Assembly: GCA_036677645.1 (NCBI GenBank)
Contig: JAVBWB010000007.1
Coordinates: forward strand, 3,023 to 67,022
Direction of reading: 5' to 3'
Length of the DNA: 64,000 nt
Source of the DNA: RPRC01 sp036677645
GTDB lineage: Bacteria; Desulfobacterota; Desulfuromonadia; Geobacterales; Geobacteraceae
The first letter of the stretch is position 1; each line of letters starts with the position of its first letter. The notes beneath the pieces are model-generated. The model saw only the letters and a list, made by a program, of their open reading frames with translations, ran no database searches and had not been told where the DNA came from. This document shows, in pieces, positions 1 through 7,020 of the stretch. The position numbers were made by a program, and so were the translations under genes.

Positions 1-548
1 GCGGGAATCAGCCCGTCGGCGATGGCGGCCAGCCTCCAGAGCGGCCCGTGCATGTTCCTGACCGTCCAGAAGTAGTCGAGGAACGACGGGTCGGAGCAGC
101 GGGACCGGTACATCTCGGTTATGAATTCCCATGCATACTCGGAGTAGAGAAACTGGGAGTAGTCCACCCCTTCCGTGGAGGAAAGGTAGAACCCCGGATC
201 GACCATCCGTTTTTCCGCATCGGCTGCGTCCCCGGAGAGGAACGACGAATGCCAGGCTCTCATTGCCTCCAGCTTTTCATCGTTGCCCGGCCGGCGCCTG
301 ATCATCGGCGCTTCGCCCTGCTCGCCCAGGTAGTGCGCTTCCAGGTGGAGGAGATTGGACGGGAGCTCGTAGCGCTGCTCCCCGTAATCCTCCGGCCGGC
401 TGCCGATGAAGACCGCCCCGAAGCGGTAGTCGGGAAAGGCCCGTATGAGCTGGTCAACCCAGCTGGACACTCCGCCGCTCACATAGGGGAACGTCCCCTC
501 AAGCAGCAGCATGATATCGACCCGGTCGGTCTTAGGGAAACGGTCCAT
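1..548 (-). CDS. pelF: PelF, GT4-family glycosyltransferase (N-terminal part, cut by window edge)
   Basis: Cytoplasmic glycosyltransferase that, in the known Pel pathway, polymerises the amino-sugar polysaccharide from UDP-sugars. The reading frame starts at an ATG directly after the pelE stop (TAG at 549-551) and runs off the left edge after about 182 codons. The visible N-terminus has the PelF-type opening, a hydrophobic beta strand followed by LLLEGTFPYVSGGVSSW near residues 14-30, which carries the glycine-rich nucleotide-sugar loop of GT4 enzymes. It is the last visible gene of the minus-strand pel operon; pelG would be expected further left, outside the window. The C-terminal catalytic half cannot be checked. 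Identification rests on the N-terminal motif plus operon position. Confidence 0.88.
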   Translation of the reverse strand, partial: MDRFPKTDRVDIMLLLEGTFPYVSGGVSSWVDQLIRAFPDYRFGAVFIGSRPEDYGEQRYELPSNLLHLEAHYLGEQGEAPMIRRRPGNDEKLEAMRAWHSSFLSGDAADAEKRMVDPGFYLSSTEGVDYSQFLYSEYAWEFITEMYRSRCSDPSFLDYFWTVRNMHGPLWRLAAIADGLIP

Positions 549-1541
549 CTATGCCCCTCCCCAATAGGAAACAACCGCCCCGATGCCCGGCTTGTAGCGC
601 AGCTGCGGATGACCGGCCAGGAGGCGTTTCAGGGCCGTGAAATCCCGCTTCAGGAACAGGAGCTCGGCCTGGAACGGCACGCCCTTGCCCGGCGCAGCGC
701 CCAGTGCCAGCGCCCTTTCGAAGGCCCGCTCCGCGCCGTCGATATCCCCGCGCAAAAGCAGGACCCGGCCCATGAGCATGGCAACGGAGTGGTTCGGCCC
801 TTTCAGTTCTTCGTTCAACCGCGCGTAGTGGAGCGCCTGGTCCAGGCAGAACTCCTTCAGCTCGTCCCTGACCAGCTCGTTGTAGATGAATTCCCAGTAG
901 GAAAAGGCGAGTCTGCCGCAGATCACCCCTCTTTCACCGTCGTCTTCGGCGCTCTTCAGTTCCCGGAGCATGCGGCTGATGGCGGTGCTGATGTTTTTCT
1001 CCCGCTTGTCGAAGATGTTGAACGCCACGAGGCGGATTTCGTCGTCGTTGTCCCCGGTGGCCATCTGGAGCAGGCGGCTCCCCTGCTGCCCGGGAACGGC
1101 GCCGGCGGCCATGAGCGCCTCGATCTTGACCTGACGCGATATGGACTCGTCCCTGAGGCGCGACCAGGCGCCCCCTTCGCCCATGGTGACCGGCTTGACC
1201 CCCTCTACCGCAGCAGAGGGAAGCCTCGGCATGATGAAAAATTCCGGCCGCACCCGCTTCTTCCCCGCCACCCTGAAATAGATGAGTATGAGGATCATGC
1301 CCAGGATGCCGAGCAGGGGCATGAAGAAGATGAACGAGAAGAACAGCAGCCCCTGGCTCCTCCTGTCCAGGTATCCCGGCGGAAGGGTCACGGGGAGCGT
1401 CAGGGCGAAGCACAGGCTGGCCAGGAGGTGCACTATGAACGCCGCCGTGAACACCGGCCAGCCTGCGCCGGGCAGGAACAGGGCGCCGATGCCGGCCAGC
1501 TCACTCAGCAGCGTGTAGAGCGGGAATTTGAGATTCGCCAT
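549..1541 (-). CDS. pelE: PelE, inner-membrane TPR protein of the Pel synthase complex
   Basis: A 330-residue protein. PelE is known as an inner-membrane partner of PelD, PelF and PelG in the Pel synthase. Two hydrophobic stretches (about residues 10-50 and 63-90) are followed by a soluble C-terminal part with helical TPR-like repeats, for example around residues 230-300. A strong ribosome binding site (GGAGGGGATAA) sits just before the ATG at 1541. The start lies inside the 3' end of pelD (41-bp overlap) and the stop touches the pelF start, so translation is tightly coupled. Length and layout match PelE. The family is poorly conserved in sequence, so the call leans on context between pelD and pelF. 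Confidence 0.85.
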   Translation of the reverse strand: MANLKFPLYTLLSELAGIGALFLPGAGWPVFTAAFIVHLLASLCFALTLPVTLPPGYLDRRSQGLLFFSFIFFMPLLGILGMILILIYFRVAGKKRVRPEFFIMPRLPSAAVEGVKPVTMGEGGAWSRLRDESISRQVKIEALMAAGAVPGQQGSRLLQMATGDNDDEIRLVAFNIFDKREKNISTAISRMLRELKSAEDDGERGVICGRLAFSYWEFIYNELVRDELKEFCLDQALHYARLNEELKGPNHSVAMLMGRVLLLRGDIDGAERAFERALALGAAPGKGVPFQAELLFLKRDFTALKRLLAGHPQLRYKPGIGAVVSYWGGA

Positions 1542-2862
1542 TTATCCCCTCCAGCTTCAGCAGTTCGCGCAGGTGACCAACGGGAGAAACGGTCGGCACG
1601 ATCTGAAGCAGGCGCGAAGTTATGAGTTCGTCGCCCAGCCGTATGCCGAACCTGGTGCGGACGAACTTGCTGACACGGGTCAGGTACCCTTCGCCCCCGG
1701 TGATGTTGGAAAACGGCATGAGCGTTATGAGCAGAATCCCCTGGGGAGTCGAAAGCCGCCACACGTGGTCCAGGCCGCGCTGTTTCTTCTCCATGGTGAG
1801 CGCCATCTCCTCCTGGCGGGGATTGGGATTCACCCGCAGCAGGCCGAGGGTGCTCTCGATGCCCAACTCCCGGTTCAGCCGGTGCATTTTTATCAGTTCC
1901 GAAGCGAAGATGTGCGGGCAGCCCGGGAATGCCTCCAGAATCTCGGCGGCCTTGACAATCGCCGAAGCGTGCTCGACGCAGTAGGAGAGAAGAACCCCCA
2001 GGATCTGCAGGGTTTCCCGCTGCAGGGCGAGGAAGGGCATCTCCGAAACCAGAAGGACCGCCAGCAGTTCTCCCGAACTGCTGCGCATCGGGGAGGCGAC
2101 CAGGTAGCTGCTCCGCTGCTCCGGCGACATCTTTTCCACTGACTGGTACGCCGTGCTGTCCGATTCCATGGCGGCGCGGAGCAGGAGATCGTCAGGATCG
2201 CAGGGTGCGCCCCTGCCGCAGGAAGCAACCGGCACGGAGGAGAGCCTGCCGTTCTCCACCAGGTAGATGGAGGCGCTGTCCAGGCTGCAGTAGTGGGAGA
2301 GAATGGAGAGCAGTTCTCCCGCCACTTCGCCGTTGATCTCCCCGCCGTGCCGCATCAGGAACAGCCGCATGTCCACCATGGCCTGCCTGAGGGTCAGCGG
2401 CTTGCTGATCAGGTTCTGCTCCAGCCGGTCATGGGACAGCCTGACCATGAAATAGGCCCGGGAAATCTGCTGCGCCCTTTCCAGAGCATGTTCGCTGAGC
2501 ATGTCCGACCGTTTCAGCCTTTTGCGCCAGACGGAGCCGAACTGCCCGCAGATCATGGTCAGGAGCAATCCCCCGAGCATATGGTCCATGGGAAAGGAAT
2601 ACGGCAGCATGCCGGTCCGGTCCGCGACGAACATGAGCAGGGCGATGATCGACACCGACGCCAGGCCGGCCCCCATCCCGTAGCGCAGCGCCGCCAGGAT
2701 CGGAGCGAACCAGAGCCACGGGAACCGGGCGGTGACCATGAAGGGATCTTTCCCGTGAAAGTAATATCCCCCGGCAAGCACCAGGAACGTGATGGCAATG
2801 GTCTCGAGCCACTGCATCACCCACGGAGGAATCCTGCGTATGGACTTCATTATGGTGTTCAT
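1501..2862 (-). CDS. pelD: PelD, membrane c-di-GMP receptor of the Pel system
   Basis: A 453-residue receptor that switches on Pel polymer synthesis when it binds c-di-GMP. The N-terminus holds hydrophobic segments (about residues 18-110), followed by a short coiled region, a GAF-like domain (about 150-310) and a degenerate GGDEF domain (about 320-435) that lacks a GGDEF catalytic motif. An RGLD tetrapeptide at residues 362-365 has the RxxD inhibitory-site form, and R396 lies 31 residues after it. This spacing resembles the c-di-GMP contacts (R367, D370, R402) described for Pseudomonas PelD. The ATG overlaps the pelC stop as ATGA. The GAF and GGDEF limits are estimates made by eye. Confidence 0.92.
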   Translation of the reverse strand: MNTIMKSIRRIPPWVMQWLETIAITFLVLAGGYYFHGKDPFMVTARFPWLWFAPILAALRYGMGAGLASVSIIALLMFVADRTGMLPYSFPMDHMLGGLLLTMICGQFGSVWRKRLKRSDMLSEHALERAQQISRAYFMVRLSHDRLEQNLISKPLTLRQAMVDMRLFLMRHGGEINGEVAGELLSILSHYCSLDSASIYLVENGRLSSVPVASCGRGAPCDPDDLLLRAAMESDSTAYQSVEKMSPEQRSSYLVASPMRSSSGELLAVLLVSEMPFLALQRETLQILGVLLSYCVEHASAIVKAAEILEAFPGCPHIFASELIKMHRLNRELGIESTLGLLRVNPNPRQEEMALTMEKKQRGLDHVWRLSTPQGILLITLMPFSNITGGEGYLTRVSKFVRTRFGIRLGDELITSRLLQIVPTVSPVGHLRELLKLEGINGESQIPALHAAE

Positions 2863-3383
2863 TTCAGGCGCATGGTTTCCAGCAGCCGGTCGATGACCTG
2901 TTGCGCAACCGCGCTGACGGCTCCCCTGCTCCAGCCGCTTTTGGCCCCGGTTCCGGTCCAGACGAGCTTGCCCTCGGGCAGCGCATAAACCTGCAGCGTT
3001 ATCCCCACCACGGGCTCGCCGTCAAGCCCCACCTTGTAGCGCCACTCGTTCACCGCCCCGGTAATTGCGTAGCGGTACCTGTTCTTGCGTGCCCATTCGA
3101 GCGCTTCCTTCTGGCGCTCGCCCTTCCTGCCGACGGTGAGATCGTCCGCATTCGCCTCCCGTGGAGATTCGGCCAGGTTCTTCACTCCGCGCGCATAGAG
3201 GAGTGAAGCGGTGATGGACTCGGCCCTTTCCGCGGCGTAGGGGGTCTCCGTGTTGTTGACGAACGGCAGCATGACCCAGCTGTCGGCGAGTGAGACCGGC
3301 TCGTATGCCCCCTCGTTGATGGTCACGCATGCGGCGAGAAGGGACAGCACCCCGCAGACCATGGCAGCTTTCAAAAATTTCAT
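2859..3383 (-). CDS. pelC: PelC, outer-membrane lipoprotein of Pel export
   Basis: A 174-residue lipoprotein. PelC is known to form a periplasmic ring on the outer membrane that funnels Pel polymer to the PelB pore. The chosen ATG at 3383 gives a classic lipoprotein signal: a basic n-region (MKFLK), a hydrophobic core and the lipobox LAAC with the acylated cysteine at residue 19. Upstream of this ATG is an AAGGGGATT Shine-Dalgarno stretch. A longer in-frame extension exists but would bury the signal peptide, so I rejected it. The mature part has mixed alpha/beta character. It follows pelB by 17 bp and overlaps pelD by 4 bp (ATGA). Confidence 0.9.
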   Translation of the reverse strand: MKFLKAAMVCGVLSLLAACVTINEGAYEPVSLADSWVMLPFVNNTETPYAAERAESITASLLYARGVKNLAESPREANADDLTVGRKGERQKEALEWARKNRYRYAITGAVNEWRYKVGLDGEPVVGITLQVYALPEGKLVWTGTGAKSGWSRGAVSAVAQQVIDRLLETMRLK

Positions 3384-3400
3384 AGGAATCCCCTTTCTGT

Positions 3401-6229
3401 TCAATTGAAGAAATACTTGTACCCCATCTCCATGATCACGCTCAAATCCGTGGTCGCGGCCGTCCCCCGGGAAAGGGAGAACTGGAACCAGAGCGAATCG
3501 TAGCCGAAAACCGGGCCGTGGGTCCCCAGGCCGACATCGAAGCCGACTCCGGAGTCGGATCGCCAGGACACCGACGTGCTGCCGAAGGGCTTCCAGTTCT
3601 GCGAGTACACTTCCCGGTACGCCTGCCCGAAGTCGGCCCCGATCCCCAACTGGCAATAGGAGTCGGGAACGAAGAAGGAGGCGTCCCTGGCCGCATCAGG
3701 CGGTATCAGCGACAGTATGGCGCCTTTCGGCGCCCGTTCCCGGCGATAATCGTAGTAACCCGTGAAAGCCCGCACGGAGAAATCGGGATAGGAAAAAGTC
3801 AGCCGGTGGGACAGGTCCAGCGTGTAGGTCGTGCCGCTGCCCAGAAGGTTCCGCGACTGGTCCCGCAGCAGAACACGGGAAAAGCCGGCCTGGAGCGTGT
3901 CACGCTCAGTCGGGGAGTAGATGAAGCGGACAGTCCCGAAATCTTTCACTCCCCCGATGATCAGCGGCACGGACTCATCAGCTGGAGCGGAGTACCCGAA
4001 TTCACCCTCGACCTGAAAACGGGAGTACAGCTGGTACGATGCTGTGGCGCCGAACGTGATCACGTCGTCCAGGGCCGAGCGCCATCCCACGGTGAAGCTG
4101 CCCTTCCCTTTGCGGTAAAGGGCGGCAATCCCCGCATCCGCCCGGGTATCCGTGGAAGGATAGCTCGCCAGCACGCCGTTCTTCAGGGACGAGTTCACCG
4201 TGTGGCTGACCCCCGCGAACAGGCTGTAGCGCCGCGTCAGCGGCAGGGACGCGTCGAACCTGTTTTCCAGGCCGCCGATACCGCCGCGGTCCAGCAACCG
4301 CAACGCATACGCAGCATATGAAGGATGCCGGGAATAGATCTCCCGGACCTGCTCGTACAGCAGGTAGTCATCGGGGTTGGTCCAGCTCCGGTGCCAGGCC
4401 GTCTCCTCGCTCAGGGGATGGAAACCGGTCCGCTGCGCCGCTTCGACGGCATCCCGGTAGGGGAGACGTTCGGGTTTCTTGTCCAGCAGCGCCGCCATCC
4501 GGTCCCGGTCGTTATCTTCCAGGGCAAGCCCCAGTTCCACCCAGGCCGGCTTGTTGGCGTTGGCTGCATACTTCCGCACCAGCCACCAGCGCGCGAAATC
4601 GCTCCGTTCCGTGGAGAGGGCCCAGGCAGCCACCAGTTCCCTGGTTTCGGGATCGGCGCTGTTCCGCATGACGTTCCTCATCAGGCCGTCCAGCCGGTCG
4701 CCCTTCTGCAGCTGGAGCAGGAACCTGGCCAGGTCCGCCCTCCCCTGCTCCCTGGCGGAGGAGGACGATTCCAGCCCGATCCTGCCCGCCCGCAGCAGCC
4801 GGAGGCCGCGCATCCTTTCGCGGAAGGCCTCCTGGGCACGGTTGTTCTGCTCCAGCACGTCGCCATAGGCCAAGAGCCAGAGCGGGTCGCCTTTTCTCGC
4901 CGCATACCTTTGCCGGAACAGGACCAGGGCATGGCCGTAATCCCCCAGGTAAGCGTGAGCCGCCGCCAGGGCATCGGCCAGCTGCGGCGCGCCGTCCCCG
5001 GTTTCCGGCCACCTGCCGACCGCCTCCTTCACGTCACCGGGCCGGTCCAGGTCCATCAGCAGCCAGAGGTAGCCCGCCCGCAGGTCCCCGTCGCCGGGCT
5101 CCAGGCGCAGCGCCTCCCGGTAGGATGCAACCGATTCATCCGCCCGGTCCAGGTGGGCATACACCCTGGCGCGCAACACCCAGTACCTGCCCGTCTTTTC
5201 CAGACGGGTCCGCTCGCCGCCCCCGATACCGTCCAGGAAGCGGGCAAGCTCCGGCCATTTGCCCTGCAGCTCGCCCAGGTCGGCGACTTCGTTGAAAAAG
5301 GCCGGACTGCCGAAGCGCCCGCAAGCCTCCAGCGCCACGCCGTATGCTTGCTCCGGATCAGTTTCCCGCAGGACGAAAATCATCCGCCGGTAGTCGTCTT
5401 CCCGCGCCTTACCCTGCGCAGCCAGTTTCCGGCCCGCGGCGACCGCGCATTCCATGTCCTGCATCCGCCAGCACAGGTCCCCGGTCGCCGCCAGGTACTC
5501 GGGATCCTCAGCCGCGGCTGTGTCCAGGCCGCCCCTGAGGGAACGGTACGAGCCTTCCAGGTCGCCCCTGCCGTACTGGAGCGATGCGAGGCGGAGAAGG
5601 GCCTCCGCTGAGAGCTGGCGACCCGCCCCGTATGCCTGCAGCGTGCGGATGGCCTTGTCCGGCGATCCCGCGGCTTCATACAGGCGGCCCAGCGTCTCAT
5701 GTGCATACCGTGCGTGTTCCCCGCCCTGCAGCGTTTCGAGCACCGCGATCACTTCGCCGGTTTCACCCAGGGACTCGGCGGCGTCCACGAATGCCCGCAC
5801 CGTGGCGATGTCGCCTTCTTTCCGCAACCGCCGTTTCAGCAATTCCATCCTGACGCGGGTATCGTTCAGGCCCGCAGCCAGCTTCAACGCACGATCGTTC
5901 GCTTCCGGATCGTTGCTCTTCAAGGCCAGGTACGACCAGTGCTTCAGCGCCGCTGCCGGCGATCCGGACCATTCGGCGCACTGGGCGGCCCTTCTACGCC
6001 AGACCATGTCATCCGGCCGCTGCTGCAGGGCGTTTTCGGCAAGCTTCAGACCGTCGGCAACGTTGCCGTTCATCAGAAACACGCGGTAACCGGTTTCGTA
6101 GAGCTCCGCATCATACGGCACGACTCCTGCGCCATGCCCGGCCGGGGACGCAGCCGGGCACAGGGCGACAAAAATCGTCACCAGAACGGCCGCCAGTACC
6201 AGTGTCCGGCAGGAAGTCGGCAGACTCAT
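3401..6229 (-). CDS. pelB: PelB, outer-membrane TPR/beta-barrel Pel export porin
   Basis: A 942-residue protein with an N-terminal signal peptide (about residues 1-30, ending near ASPAG), a long alpha-helical region rich in TPR-type helices (about 35-610), and a C-terminal beta-barrel region (about 640-942) that ends in an aromatic-rich strand, ...MGYKYFFN. In the known system PelB guides deacetylated polymer through the periplasm with its TPRs and exports it through the barrel. Pseudomonas PelB is about 1190 residues and membrane-anchored at its N-terminus. Here that first part is encoded by the separate upstream gene at 6226-7020, and the two genes share an ATGA overlap. Identification by architecture and operon position is firm. 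Confidence 0.9.
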   Translation of the reverse strand: MSLPTSCRTLVLAAVLVTIFVALCPAASPAGHGAGVVPYDAELYETGYRVFLMNGNVADGLKLAENALQQRPDDMVWRRRAAQCAEWSGSPAAALKHWSYLALKSNDPEANDRALKLAAGLNDTRVRMELLKRRLRKEGDIATVRAFVDAAESLGETGEVIAVLETLQGGEHARYAHETLGRLYEAAGSPDKAIRTLQAYGAGRQLSAEALLRLASLQYGRGDLEGSYRSLRGGLDTAAAEDPEYLAATGDLCWRMQDMECAVAAGRKLAAQGKAREDDYRRMIFVLRETDPEQAYGVALEACGRFGSPAFFNEVADLGELQGKWPELARFLDGIGGGERTRLEKTGRYWVLRARVYAHLDRADESVASYREALRLEPGDGDLRAGYLWLLMDLDRPGDVKEAVGRWPETGDGAPQLADALAAAHAYLGDYGHALVLFRQRYAARKGDPLWLLAYGDVLEQNNRAQEAFRERMRGLRLLRAGRIGLESSSSAREQGRADLARFLLQLQKGDRLDGLMRNVMRNSADPETRELVAAWALSTERSDFARWWLVRKYAANANKPAWVELGLALEDNDRDRMAALLDKKPERLPYRDAVEAAQRTGFHPLSEETAWHRSWTNPDDYLLYEQVREIYSRHPSYAAYALRLLDRGGIGGLENRFDASLPLTRRYSLFAGVSHTVNSSLKNGVLASYPSTDTRADAGIAALYRKGKGSFTVGWRSALDDVITFGATASYQLYSRFQVEGEFGYSAPADESVPLIIGGVKDFGTVRFIYSPTERDTLQAGFSRVLLRDQSRNLLGSGTTYTLDLSHRLTFSYPDFSVRAFTGYYDYRRERAPKGAILSLIPPDAARDASFFVPDSYCQLGIGADFGQAYREVYSQNWKPFGSTSVSWRSDSGVGFDVGLGTHGPVFGYDSLWFQFSLSRGTAATTDLSVIMEMGYKYFFN

Positions 6230-7020
6230 TCGCCACCATCCTTGCCCGGGCCGTGATGCATGCCGAGCGCCCGGGAAATGAAGCGTTGCGCGGCAGCGGG
6301 CCTGCCTGCCCCGAGAGCGGTCCTGGTCATGAAAAGGAGCGTTTCCCGGTCCGTTTCGAGGCCGGTCATGTTGGCTTCTCCCTCGGTCAGCGCCTCGGCG
6401 GGCAGGTTGCCGGCCTGGAGCGCTTTCACCCCTTTCATGAAAAGGTCCCTCCGTTTCGCCACGCTGTCCGCCTCCCCCATGGACCTGAAAAATCCCCTCG
6501 CCCGTTCGCGGTACGAAGCGGGGGCAGTGCCTCCGGCAGCCGCCGCGCTCTTTTCCCGTGCCAGAAATGCGGGATTGATGGAATTCAGCTCCCGCGCGAC
6601 CCGGGAACAGTCATCCTGCAGCTGTTTTCTTTCAGATACCGGCAGTGCGCTGCCTGCCAGGCGTCCCTTCAGAGCCCGATAGCGAACCTTGAGGTAGCCT
6701 TCGCGATGCTTGCGCCAGTCGTCCCCATGTTCGTCGAGCACCGTCAGCGCGCGTCCATACTGACCGGATTCCGCCAGACCCTCGGCAAGCTTGATGCGCA
6801 GGTCGCTGTCGGAAGGCCTGGTGCGGAGGAAGGCCTCCCGGTAGCTGAGGACGAGCCGGCTCCTCGCGGGCGAGCGCGCCATGGTCTCCATGATCCGTTT
6901 CTGCGGAAAAAGCGCGTACAACAGCAGCAGGAACAGCAGCACGATGCCGAAAGTAAGCAGCGGATCAGAAAAGCGCTCCCTGGTTTTCGCTTTATTTTCC
7001 GCATTCGGCTTTGAGAGCAT
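6226..7020 (-). CDS. Membrane-anchored TPR protein, probable detached N-terminal part of PelB
   Basis: A 264-residue protein. A basic N-terminus is followed by one strong transmembrane helix (about residues 24-43, LLTFGIVLLFLLLLYALF), then a soluble, helix-rich TPR-like region (about 60-260) with typical A/L/Y/G repeat spacing. No signal-peptide cleavage site is evident, so it is probably anchored in the inner membrane facing the periplasm. It lies between pelA and pelB, with a 29-bp overlap with the pelA 3' end and ATGA coupling to pelB; AGGAAGGGGAAC precedes the ATG. Together with the 942-residue PelB, the combined length (about 1206) is close to one-piece PelB. I infer that it is the PelB N-terminal module, encoded separately. 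Confidence 0.75.
   Translation of the reverse strand: MLSKPNAENKAKTRERFSDPLLTFGIVLLFLLLLYALFPQKRIMETMARSPARSRLVLSYREAFLRTRPSDSDLRIKLAEGLAESGQYGRALTVLDEHGDDWRKHREGYLKVRYRALKGRLAGSALPVSERKQLQDDCSRVARELNSINPAFLAREKSAAAAGGTAPASYRERARGFFRSMGEADSVAKRRDLFMKGVKALQAGNLPAEALTEGEANMTGLETDRETLLFMTRTALGAGRPAAAQRFISRALGMHHGPGKDGGE

Noticed and set aside
48..1625. Long open frame on the plus strand opposite pelE and pelD
   Set aside because: High GC content leaves few stops in antisense frames. The minus-strand proteins have clear family features, ribosome sites and coupled starts; this frame does not.
3384..3656. N-terminal extension of PelC to an upstream in-frame start
   Set aside because: It overlaps the pelB coding region and would bury a clear lipoprotein signal that begins at 3383.
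4325..5611. 428-codon plus-strand frame inside pelB
   Set aside because: Antisense shadow of the TPR region, with biased composition and no start signal.
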